Shown here in pieces: positions 18,104 through 26,513 of a stretch of 64,000 nucleotides of DNA. Numbering within the stretch: position 1 is the first letter of the stretch; every line of letters starts with the position of its first letter. This DNA comes from Inconstantimicrobium porci (GTDB taxonomy: Bacteria > Bacillota > Clostridia > Clostridiales > Clostridiaceae). A model generated the notes under the pieces. That model ran no database searches. It was not told the origin of the DNA and saw only the letters and a program-made list of their open reading frames with translations. The DNA lies in the NCBI RefSeq assembly GCF_009696465.1, contig NZ_VULX01000012.1, positions 23,709 to 87,708 on the forward strand, read 5' to 3'. Made by a program: the position numbers and the translations under genes.

Positions 18104-19452
18104 GAAAGCAGAAAAGTATTTCTAAAATATTTGCAGGATATATTATCTTGTTCTGTGTTATTACAGCTGTTTTAGTTGGCTTTTATTCTATTATGTTTAT
18201 AATGTTTATCAATTCAGGATTGATACTTCCAGCTAATTATTACGAACGTAGCATTGAGACTCAGCGTGAGGCTATTTCAAAGGCTGATAAGGTTAGTGAT
18301 GTAATGCCTAGTGGTTGTAGTTATGCTGTATATGATGCAAAAGGAAAACTTATGGAAACAAATGTATCAGATGATAAAGCTACTGATATGATGAACAGGA
18401 TTAAAAACAATAAGACAATTGATGGCAAGAAGCTTTATAAATACATTGAAAGAAAAGACGGCATTTGTATTGTTCAGTACAGACTTAATGCAGAGTTTGC
18501 TAATGAGACACTGCGCAGATATCTGCCAAATTGTGAAGTTATGTATAATTATAGTTTTATAGTTGTATTTATTATAGAAATATTTATTATATCAAGACTA
18601 TTCAGGAAAAGACTTAATAAAGAAATGGATATTTTAAAACAGACTACAGCAAAAGTAGCTATGGAAAACCTTGATTTTAACGTGCAGTACTCAGGTATTA
18701 CAGAAATCAACGACGTTATTTCTGCACTTGATAAGATGAAGGAAGAGCTTAGCGATTCGCTTAAAAAACAGTGGAAAATAGAAGAGGCTAGAAAGAGTCA
18801 GATTTCAGCACTGGCTCATGATATAAAAACACCGCTTACTATAATCAAAGGAAATTCAGAACTGTTAAATGAACTTGATCTTACTGAGACACAGAAGGAA
18901 TTTAATGATTCTATATTAAAAGAGTCAGGCAATATAGAATTTTACATTAAATTGCTGATTGATATTAATAAATCACAGCAGTCACAGTCTATTGTTAAAG
19001 AAAGTATAAATTCGTATGAATTCATCAATGACATTATAAAGCAGGGAGAGTTCCTGTGCCTTAACAAAAATGTAAAGTTTGCAAGTGATGTTAAAGAAGT
19101 ATCTGAAACATTTAATGGAGACATTTCATGTGTCAAGAGAGCTGTCATGAATGTGTTATCAAATGCAGTGCAGTATACTCCAAAGAGAGGCAGAATTCTT
19201 TTTTCTGTATATAATGATGATAAATATATGCATTTTATAATCGAAGATTCAGGAAGAGGATTCTCGAAAGAAGAACTGACTATGGCAACTGAAGAGTTCT
19301 ATCAGGGAGATAAAAGCAGAAATTCTAGAGACCATTATGGTATGGGACTTTACATAGCACAGACTTTTGTGAATAAGCATGGTGGAATTATTAATCTGTC
19401 AAACTCAGAGTATCTTGGAGGGGCTAGGGTAGAACTGACAATACTAAAATAA
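18091..19452 (+). CDS. Membrane sensor histidine kinase
   Basis: 453-residue kinase with two membrane helices (about 14-40 and 153-170) flanking an extracellular domain of about 110 residues. A HAMP-like linker comes next, then the phosphoacceptor H243 in ALAHDIKTPLT. The ATPase domain carries the N box (NVLSNAVQYTPKRG) and G boxes (EDSGRGFS, YGMGLYIA). It overlaps the regulator by 13 nt; the ATG at 18091 has GGATAC upstream and is favoured over the track-like earlier start inside the regulator gene. With a larger sensor domain than BceS-type kinases it may sense the peptide itself. Confidence 0.92.
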   Translation: MAGIRKQKSISKIFAGYIILFCVITAVLVGFYSIMFIMFINSGLILPANYYERSIETQREAISKADKVSDVMPSGCSYAVYDAKGKLMETNVSDDKATDMMNRIKNNKTIDGKKLYKYIERKDGICIVQYRLNAEFANETLRRYLPNCEVMYNYSFIVVFIIEIFIISRLFRKRLNKEMDILKQTTAKVAMENLDFNVQYSGITEINDVISALDKMKEELSDSLKKQWKIEEARKSQISALAHDIKTPLTIIKGNSELLNELDLTETQKEFNDSILKESGNIEFYIKLLIDINKSQQSQSIVKESINSYEFINDIIKQGEFLCLNKNVKFASDVKEVSETFNGDISCVKRAVMNVLSNAVQYTPKRGRILFSVYNDDKYMHFIIEDSGRGFSKEELTMATEEFYQGDKSRNSRDHYGMGLYIAQTFVNKHGGIINLSNSEYLGGARVELTILK

Positions 19453-19466
19453 AAAATAATTTTTTT

Positions 19467-19499
19467 AATGCAGAAACTTTGAATTTTCTGCATTTTTTA
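19467..19499 (+). terminator. Intrinsic terminator after the kinase
   Basis: AATGCAGAA pairs with TTCTGCATT over ACTTTGAAT-type loop, followed by a long T-run. Confidence 0.9.
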
Positions 19500-19619
19500 T
19501 TTTTTACAGGAACATATTAATGAAATAATAATGTAATATATGGATGTTTTTTGCTTGAGAGGTTAAAAAGAGAATGATATACTAATTTAGCCGGTATTTT
19601 AAAGGGGGGAACTTAAAAA

Positions 19620-20702
19620 ATGAAAATTACTAAAAAAATAGTAGCAGTTTTATCTGTAGTAATATTTACAGTAATGCTTGCAGGATGCGGGACACTTAGT
19701 CCTAAGAGAGTAGTTGATAAAAGGCTAAAAAGTATTCAGAAATTAAAGAAAGAAAATATTACAGAAATTCTTGGTTCTAATAATTATAAGGATTCAAAGG
19801 GAAGTGAATTCGTAGATAAATATAAAGAATCATCAGTAAAACTTGTACAAACAGTTAATAAAATAACTTACAAAATTAATTCAGAAACTATTGATGGGGA
19901 TAATGCTAAAGTTAATGTTACGATAAAAGGACCAGATTTAGAAAATATGTTATCTAAGTTTATTGAAAAGATGCTTTCTGAGGCTTTATCTATGCAAATA
20001 CTTGGTAAAAACATGACAATATCAGAAAAAAATGAAAAGTTTGATGAAGTTTTTGCTGAAGTTATAGGGGAAGCGAAATTTAAAGAAAGAACAATGGATA
20101 TTAATTTAATAAAGAATGGCAAGAAATGGGAGATAAAGGATAATGATGAGCTTACTAAATTAGTATTAAATTTTGATTCATCTAGTATAGAAAAGTTAGA
20201 AGATTCAATTAAAAGTAAAACAAGATCAGGATTAAGTAGTTCTTATGGAAATTCAAATAGGAATAGTACTTTTTCTAATGATTATTCTCAGACTCCAATG
20301 ACTGAAATATCATTAAAAAAGCCTTTTGCGGTAATAACTAAGTATGGTGTTTATAACCTCACTCTTGATGGTGTGCGAACTACTGAAGAAAGAAACAAAT
20401 TCAGCAAGAAAAATGTAAAAAAGGTTATTTATTTTGATTATACTTATGAAAACAAAAGTTATGATATGTCAGGAAGAGATTTATACGTAGGTTCAAGCGC
20501 TTTTCAGATTATGGACGATGAAGGAAATATTTTGGATACATACCCTATATCAGATACCAATAGACATATGAAAGGAATTCCTGTTGGTGGTAAATGTCAG
20601 GCTTCACAGGCTTATGGAATTACAACAGATAGTAAAAACATTAAGGTTATAGTTAAGAACAACGGGCAAAAAGTTGGCAAAATAACAATACCTTTAAATT
20701 AA
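19620..20702 (+). CDS. Lipoprotein with DUF5105/DUF4352-like domains
   Basis: Secreted lipoprotein of 360 residues. The signal peptide has a lipobox MLAGC with the lipidated Cys at residue 23. Residues 30-185 look like a cystatin-like fold seen in clostridial lipoproteins (repeated strands, Lys-rich, IKNGKKWEIKDND). Residues 225-360 resemble an Ig-like DUF4352/DUF5067 domain (VIYFDYTYENKSYDMSG, then KIKVIVKNNGQKVGKITI-type strands). The junction around 205-225 is Ser/Asn-rich and flexible. GGGGGGA precedes the ATG. Function unknown; domain naming is tentative. Confidence 0.78.
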   Translation: MKITKKIVAVLSVVIFTVMLAGCGTLSPKRVVDKRLKSIQKLKKENITEILGSNNYKDSKGSEFVDKYKESSVKLVQTVNKITYKINSETIDGDNAKVNVTIKGPDLENMLSKFIEKMLSEALSMQILGKNMTISEKNEKFDEVFAEVIGEAKFKERTMDINLIKNGKKWEIKDNDELTKLVLNFDSSSIEKLEDSIKSKTRSGLSSSYGNSNRNSTFSNDYSQTPMTEISLKKPFAVITKYGVYNLTLDGVRTTEERNKFSKKNVKKVIYFDYTYENKSYDMSGRDLYVGSSAFQIMDDEGNILDTYPISDTNRHMKGIPVGGKCQASQAYGITTDSKNIKVIVKNNGQKVGKITIPLN

Positions 20703-20716
20703 TATATCTATATTAT

Positions 20717-20747
20717 AAAAAGACTCCTTGTATGAGGAGCCTTTTTT
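20717..20747. terminator. Shared terminator between convergent genes
   Basis: CTCCT/AGGAG stem with TGTATG loop, flanked by an A-run on the left and T6 on the right. Its right edge touches the stop of the minus-strand peptidase gene. Confidence 0.8.
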
Positions 20748-22431
20748 ATTTTATATTTTTTTCTAATACTGAAATTATATTTTTAATGTAGTTTTCATCA
20801 AACGGGCTATTAAGTCCTACGTTACGAAGCATGTTCTGAAGGCTGTCTTTTGCAGATTCCTTACAGAATGCAAGATATTTTGCCCATGCATCTTCATAAT
20901 TTTCATCCATTTTGATTTTGAATTGCAGTGCACAAGTTTGGGCAATTGCATAATCAATGTAATAGAATGGTGACATAAATATATGTGTCTGAAGCTGCCA
21001 TCTTCTGCCTTCCCCAGAGAATGTATCATGTTCAAAGTTTAAATATGGACGATACTGTCTTTCAAGGTCCTGCCATACAGATCTTCTTTCTTCCTTAGTA
21101 AGCTCAGGCTTAGAATAGATTGTTTCTTGGAATTCATCTACCATACAGCCATATGGAATAAATGTAATAGAATCTTCAAAGTGAAGTTTTACAAAGTCAT
21201 TAGCTTTGTCTTTAAAGAACAGTTCAGCCCACTTATCAGTAAAGAATTCCATTGACATTGAGTGTATTTCTGCAGTTTCCATTTTAATATTGTTATGTTC
21301 CATGATTTCATCATTTCTAGTGATATAACCCTGGAAAGCATGGCCGCTTTCATGAGTTATAACATGTACATCATGATTTGTACCATTGAAGTTAGCAAAG
21401 ATTATAGGAGCTTTATATGTGAAAAGCATATCCATATATCCACCAGCAGCTTTGTTTGTCCTGCCAAGCACATCAAAAAGCTCATGATCTAACATGAAAT
21501 TGAAAAATTCATTAGTTTCAGGAGACAATTCGCTGTACATTTTCTTTCCTGCTTTGAATATATCATCTGCAGTACCATAGGGAGCTGGATTACCCTCCTT
21601 AAAGTATATTCCTTCATCTATAGCATCAAGTTTGTTAAGTCCAAGTCTCTTTTTTCTTTCTTCATGAATTTTGTCTGCAAATGGAACAAGATATTTTTTT
21701 ACCTGGTCTCTTAATTTGCGAACTTCATTGATGCCGTAAGTAGTTCTACCCATGTTATAATAGCCAAGTTCTACATAGTTTTTGTATCCAAGCATTTGAG
21801 CTTGTTTTGTTCTGTTTTTTACAAGTTTGTCATAAATGTCATCAAACTTATCCTTAATTTCTGATAAAGCTTTGTTTCTGGCTTCAGTTGCTTCTATTCT
21901 TACATTTCTATCTTTTGAAGTTTTATATTTTGAAAGAAGAGATAGATTTAAATTTTCACCTCTAAAATCGATTTTTATCTGAGCTATTAATTTTGCATAC
22001 TGAGATGTAAGAGAGTTTTCTTCCTGCTTTAAAGAGATAATTGAGTCATTGAATGATTTTAAATTAAATTCTATATCTTTAAAAGCAATGCTGCCTATCT
22101 TTTCTTCAAGATATGGTCTGAATTTTGAATTGTAAAGTTGCTTTTTATATTCAGTATCAAATGATTCGACCTTTGGAGAGATCTCATCATAGTAGTCCTG
22201 TTCTTCTTCATAGAACTTATCAGTAACATCACCGTCATGTCTAAGTTGTACAAGTATCTTAGTTGTCATCATTTCCTGAATCAGTTGATAGTATTTCTTG
22301 TGAACTGAAAATTGTTCTTCGCCAGATGAAGCTTCCTTAAATTCCTTAAGAATCTCTCTGCCTCTTTTTTTAAATTCTTCTATAGTAAATCTTTTATAAG
22401 GAATAGTGCTGAGTTTAAAATTATTATCCAA
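20746..22431 (-). CDS. M3 family oligoendopeptidase
   Basis: Zinc metallopeptidase of the M3 family (oligoendopeptidase F type) that trims short peptides in the cytoplasm. The catalytic motif HESGH is at residues 360-364, with the third zinc ligand in the downstream ETAEIHSMSMEFF helix. Length 561 fits the shorter 'M3 family oligoendopeptidase' group. The start appears to be TTG: a strong AGGAGG lies 9 nt before TTG 22431 and no ATG is suitably placed. A charged helical N-terminal domain precedes the catalytic half. Confidence 0.93.
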   Translation of the reverse strand: MDNNFKLSTIPYKRFTIEEFKKRGREILKEFKEASSGEEQFSVHKKYYQLIQEMMTTKILVQLRHDGDVTDKFYEEEQDYYDEISPKVESFDTEYKKQLYNSKFRPYLEEKIGSIAFKDIEFNLKSFNDSIISLKQEENSLTSQYAKLIAQIKIDFRGENLNLSLLSKYKTSKDRNVRIEATEARNKALSEIKDKFDDIYDKLVKNRTKQAQMLGYKNYVELGYYNMGRTTYGINEVRKLRDQVKKYLVPFADKIHEERKKRLGLNKLDAIDEGIYFKEGNPAPYGTADDIFKAGKKMYSELSPETNEFFNFMLDHELFDVLGRTNKAAGGYMDMLFTYKAPIIFANFNGTNHDVHVITHESGHAFQGYITRNDEIMEHNNIKMETAEIHSMSMEFFTDKWAELFFKDKANDFVKLHFEDSITFIPYGCMVDEFQETIYSKPELTKEERRSVWQDLERQYRPYLNFEHDTFSGEGRRWQLQTHIFMSPFYYIDYAIAQTCALQFKIKMDENYEDAWAKYLAFCKESAKDSLQNMLRNVGLNSPFDENYIKNIISVLEKNIK

Positions 22432-22880
22432 AATGAACTACCTCCTAAAATTATGTATTTTAACAACATTATTATATATTAATGAAAATATTGCTGCAAA
22501 CCTATTTGGAATCATCTGAATATTGTTAAAAATGAATTGCTTTATTTTTAAATTAATTTTCACTGTTGAATTATATTAGAAGGTAGAGAAAATAAATAAG
22601 TATAAAATATTAAGAGCTTAAGCCGTACTAAAAAGTACTACATTTGAGTTTTTACAAAATAATTGTTGTATAAGAGTATAATCTATGCAAAAATCATAGC
22701 AGCAAATAATGCGAATGTTAAGCTTTATAAAATTAATAATTATCGTAAATATAAATAAGCAATACGTAATATCTATAAAAATATTTACTGTAAAAAATTA
22801 AAAAAAAGCAAAAACACGAACGTTATATAGGAAGTTATTTTTCTTTCTCATTATTTGATTTTAATCCATTAAATTCGTCA
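22432..22880. other. Intergenic region upstream of the adenine deaminase operon, with PurBox-like half-site
   Basis: Holds divergent control DNA. A TATAAT at 22677-22682 with TTTACA 20 nt upstream is a weak promoter candidate. AAAACACGAACGTTA at 22811-22825 closely resembles the Bacillus subtilis PurBox (AAAACACGAACATTA from memory). No second inverted box lies at the usual spacing, so PurR control is only a suggestion. Confidence 0.4.
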
Positions 22881-22940
22881 GGATACAAACTGCAGGACGG
22901 GAAACCTGGTTCGCTATTAAATTAGCCGGGGTATCTAATT
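22881..22940 (+). promoter_or_regulatory. Structured leader RNA of unknown class before adenine deaminase genes
   Basis: A GC-richer island in an AT-rich leader that folds as a three-way junction. P1 pairs GATAC (22882-22886) with GTATC (22931-22935). P2 pairs CAGG (22893-22896) with CCTG (22905-22908) around loop ACGGGAAA. P3 pairs GCTA (22913-22916) with TAGC (22923-22926). An alternative stem AATTAG (22920-22925)/CTAATT (22935-22940) would break P1 and P3. The ribosome site GGAGG is 12 nt beyond. This has the form of a riboswitch but lacks the purine-riboswitch core, and I could not match it to a known class. Confidence 0.5.
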
Positions 22941-22962
22941 ACATATTTATTGGAGGAAAAAA

Positions 22963-24744
22963 ATGAAACAAACAATGACTAATCTAAAACAACTTATCCG
23001 TGCTGGAAGAGGAATCGTTCCGGCTCATACTGTAATAGTAAATGGTAATCTAGTAAATGTTATGACAAGCGAAATCTATAAAGCTGATGTTGCTATCTAT
23101 GAAGATACAATCGTAGCTGTAGGAGAAGTCAAAGATTATATTGGTGAAGATACAAAAGTTATCGATGCAGATAATAAGTATCTTGTTCCTGGGCTTATCG
23201 ATGGTCACATACACAGCGAATGCAGTAAACTTAGCATAACAAGCTTTGCAAAGGCAGTAGTTCCATGTGGAACAACAAGCATGATATCAGATCTTGATGA
23301 ATACATATCAGTATCAGGTCTAGAAGGGCTTAACGAAATATTCGAAGAAGTCAAAGCAAGTCCACTTAAAGTATTCTGGGGTGCTCCTTACAAAACTCCA
23401 TATACATTTCCACAATCAACAGTATCATATAATTTTACAAAAGAAGTTCATGAAAATGTCCAGAAATGGCCAGAGTGTTTCGGGGTATGGGAAACAGTGC
23501 GTGAAGCAGTAACTGAAGAAGATGAAAATACATTAGGTGCAATTGTAGAAGCTTCAAAAAACCGTCTGCCAGTGTTTGGATGTGCACCAATGGCAAGAGG
23601 TAAAGAATTAAATGGCTACCTTTGTTCAGGTGTAAGACTTGATCATGAAAGCTATGATCATGAAGAAGTAGTGGAGAAGATGCGTAAAGGAATGCATATG
23701 CTTATCCGTGAATCTTCAGTAACACATTTCCTTAAAGAAAATATAAGAGCGGTTACAGAGGTGAATCCTTATCTGGCAAGACGTGTAAGCTTCTGTACAG
23801 ATGATGTGACTGCAACAGATGTTTTAGAAAAAGGTCATTTAGATAATCTTGTAAGATTAGCTATAAAAGAAGGCGTAGAGCCGATGACTGCAATCCAGAT
23901 GGCAACTATTAATAGTGCTGAAGCATATAGAATAGACCACTTAGTAGGTTCTATATCACCTGGAAGAATAGCAGATATACTTTTTGTTGATGACATAAAT
24001 ACATTTAATGTAGAAAAAGTAATCACAAACGGAAAACTTGTAGCTGAAAATGGCAGATTAAGTTACGAACTGAGAGCTCCTAAGAGAAGCAGTGTTTTAA
24101 CTAGCCAGCTTAAATGCAAGAAGACTACTAAGGAAGACTTTGAATACAAGGTAGACATTAAAGATGGTAAAGCTAAAGTATTATCAATGAACGTAAAGGG
24201 ACCATTTGTGCGTAAGAGAAGAGATGTTGTACTTGATGTTAAGGATGGAATTGTTCAGCCTGATATTAATAAAGATGTGTTAATGGTTTCTGTTTTAGAA
24301 CGTTTTGGACGTAATGGTAACAAGTCTTTAGCATTCTGCTCAGGATGGAAGCTTAAAAAAGGTGCTATGGCATCATCAGCTGCTCCTGATGATAACAACA
24401 TTATCGTAATGGGCGCAGATGCAGAAGATATGTCAATAGCAGTAAATCACCTTATTGAAAATGGTGGTGGACAGGTTGTTGTTGCAGATGGAAAAGTTAT
24501 GGAGTTTTTACCACTGCCAGTTGGGGGAATTGCCAGTGACCTTGAACCAGCAGAAATTGCAAGATTAGAAAATATTATTAATAAGGCGGCAAACGAACTT
24601 GGCTGTGAACTGCCAGAACCATTAATGTACATGTTCTTTTTACCTATTACAGCTATACCAGACTATGCAATTACAGATGTAGGACCAGTAGACTGTATAG
24701 CACTTGATACATTTGATCCTATTTTAGAACTTATGGAAAATTAG
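22963..24744 (+). CDS. Adenine deaminase-family amidohydrolase, divergent paralogue
   Basis: 593-residue amidohydrolase with the adenine deaminase C-terminal domain. Conserved metal-site elements are HIH (H82, H84), the Glu of VWETV (E177), H228 in LDHE and D280-D281. The His that in true adenine deaminases sits in DGHxPGLSG is Cys here (C207, in VFGCAPMARG), and the DPHE motif reads DLDE. These changes resemble the poorly characterised YerA-type group, so the substrate may not be adenine. GGAGG precedes the ATG. It is followed after 23 nt by a canonical adenine deaminase, and both share the structured leader. Confidence 0.88.
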   Translation: MKQTMTNLKQLIRAGRGIVPAHTVIVNGNLVNVMTSEIYKADVAIYEDTIVAVGEVKDYIGEDTKVIDADNKYLVPGLIDGHIHSECSKLSITSFAKAVVPCGTTSMISDLDEYISVSGLEGLNEIFEEVKASPLKVFWGAPYKTPYTFPQSTVSYNFTKEVHENVQKWPECFGVWETVREAVTEEDENTLGAIVEASKNRLPVFGCAPMARGKELNGYLCSGVRLDHESYDHEEVVEKMRKGMHMLIRESSVTHFLKENIRAVTEVNPYLARRVSFCTDDVTATDVLEKGHLDNLVRLAIKEGVEPMTAIQMATINSAEAYRIDHLVGSISPGRIADILFVDDINTFNVEKVITNGKLVAENGRLSYELRAPKRSSVLTSQLKCKKTTKEDFEYKVDIKDGKAKVLSMNVKGPFVRKRRDVVLDVKDGIVQPDINKDVLMVSVLERFGRNGNKSLAFCSGWKLKKGAMASSAAPDDNNIIVMGADAEDMSIAVNHLIENGGGQVVVADGKVMEFLPLPVGGIASDLEPAEIARLENIINKAANELGCELPEPLMYMFFLPITAIPDYAITDVGPVDCIALDTFDPILELMEN

Positions 24745-24767
24745 TTATTTAGGGGGAAAGAGTTAAC

Positions 24768-26501
24768 ATGGAAAAAAACAAGCTTAAGAAGTTAATAGAT
24801 GTATCAGCAGGAAGAATTCCTGCTGATGTAGTCATAAAAAACTGCAAAGTTATTGATGTATACAGCGGTACAGTATCTGAAGGAGATATCGCAATAAGTG
24901 ATGACTTAATAGCTGGTGTTGGAAAGTACCATGGTAATAAGGAAGTTGATGGATGCGGAAGATACGCTGCACCAGGTTTTATCGATAGTCATATACACAT
25001 AGAATCTTCTTATGTAAGTCCTGAAGAACTTGGAAGATTAATCGTGCCACATGGTACTACAACGATAATCGCCGATCCTCATGAAATAGCAAATGTATGT
25101 GGTTTTAGAGGTATTGATTATATGGTTAATGCAGCTAAAGGAACAGCACTTGATATCAAGATGATGCTTCCATCATGTGTTCCAGCTACACCATTTGAAC
25201 ATTCAGGAGCGGTGATAAGTTCAGAAGATATGAAGGAGCCACTACGAACAGGCAAACTTCATGGTCTTGGCGAATTTATGAATTTTCCTGGAGTTGTTGG
25301 TGCTGATGATGAAGTTTTAAATAAACTTCTGGCGGCTAAAAATGAAGACAGAGTTATTGATGGACATAGTCCTGGACTTTCTGGAAATGAACTTAATGCA
25401 TATGCAGCAGCTAGAATAAGAACTGATCATGAATGTGCAACAGTGGAGGATATGCATAACAGAATTGCCAGAGGACTATATGTTATGCTTCGTCAGGGTT
25501 CAGCATGCCATGATCTTAGAAATCTTGCTAAAGGTGTAACTCCATCTAATAGCAGAAGATGTCTTCTTTGTGCTGATGACTGTCAGCCAAAGACCATCTT
25601 AAGCGTGGGACATTTAGATAATAGCTTAAGAATGTGTGTTGAAGAAAATATAGATGCTATTGCTGCAGTTCAGATGGCAACTTTAAATGCAGCTGAATGT
25701 TATGAACTTAAGGACAGGGGAGCTATAGCACCAGGGTTAAGAGCTGATATAGTACTTCTAGATGATCTTAAAGACTTTAATGTAAGCAGTGTATTTATTG
25801 AAGGAAAGCTTGCAGCTGAAAATGGTGAGTATAGATTACCAATAAATAAGTATGATATCTCATCTACTAAGGGAAGTTTCCATGTGAAGGATTTTTCTAA
25901 GGAAAAGCTTAAGTTAACTATCAATTCAGATAAAGCTTATGCTATTAATATTCTTCCAGGCGGTGTTGTTACAAGCAAGGAAGTTGTTACAGTTAAGAGA
26001 GATGAAGATAATAACTATATTTACAATCGGGAAGAAGATGTTGTAAAGGTGGCTGTTGTTGAACGTCATCAGAATACAGGTAATGTTGCCTGTGCACTTC
26101 TTAAGGGATATGGAATCAAGGAAGGAGCAGTAGCGCTTTCAATAGCTCATGATTCTCACAACATAATTGTTGTTGGTGTAAATGATGATGATATGGAGTT
26201 TGCTGTAAATGAACTCATAAATCAGAGCGGCGGAATGATACTTGTTAAAGATAAGGAAGTATTAGAAAGTATGCCGATGCCAATAGGTGGACTTATGAGT
26301 GACCAAAGTGGTGAATATGTAGATGAGAAGCTTAGAAACATCCATAAAATAGCTCATGAAGTACTTAAAGTTAATTTAAGTGTTGAACCTGTGATGACTC
26401 TATGTTTTATGTCACTTGCTGTAATTCCAGAACTTAAACTTACTGACATGGGACTATTTGATGTAACACAGTTTAAATTTATTTCAATTGAAGCAGAATA
26501 A
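24768..26501 (+). CDS. ade: Adenine deaminase
   Basis: Deaminates adenine to hypoxanthine plus ammonia in purine salvage. All expected motifs are present: HIH (75, 77), DPHE (103-106), GEFMNFPG with E169, DGHSPGLSG with H200, TDHE with H221, and CADD near residue 270. The C-terminal domain (AHDSHNIIVVGVNDDDM) completes the family architecture at 577 residues. It shares an operon with the divergent paralogue upstream. Hypoxanthine produced here would feed the salvage steps served by the pbuX-xpt locus. An IS element is inserted 12 nt after its stop codon. Confidence 0.95.
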   Translation: MEKNKLKKLIDVSAGRIPADVVIKNCKVIDVYSGTVSEGDIAISDDLIAGVGKYHGNKEVDGCGRYAAPGFIDSHIHIESSYVSPEELGRLIVPHGTTTIIADPHEIANVCGFRGIDYMVNAAKGTALDIKMMLPSCVPATPFEHSGAVISSEDMKEPLRTGKLHGLGEFMNFPGVVGADDEVLNKLLAAKNEDRVIDGHSPGLSGNELNAYAAARIRTDHECATVEDMHNRIARGLYVMLRQGSACHDLRNLAKGVTPSNSRRCLLCADDCQPKTILSVGHLDNSLRMCVEENIDAIAAVQMATLNAAECYELKDRGAIAPGLRADIVLLDDLKDFNVSSVFIEGKLAAENGEYRLPINKYDISSTKGSFHVKDFSKEKLKLTINSDKAYAINILPGGVVTSKEVVTVKRDEDNNYIYNREEDVVKVAVVERHQNTGNVACALLKGYGIKEGAVALSIAHDSHNIIVVGVNDDDMEFAVNELINQSGGMILVKDKEVLESMPMPIGGLMSDQSGEYVDEKLRNIHKIAHEVLKVNLSVEPVMTLCFMSLAVIPELKLTDMGLFDVTQFKFISIEAE

Positions 26502-26513
26502 TAAAAGATATGA

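Noticed and set aside
22881..22940. Second purine riboswitch before the deaminase genes
   Set aside because: The invariant purine-riboswitch core (TTTCTACC and the loop-loop pairs) is absent, unlike the clear example at 8253.
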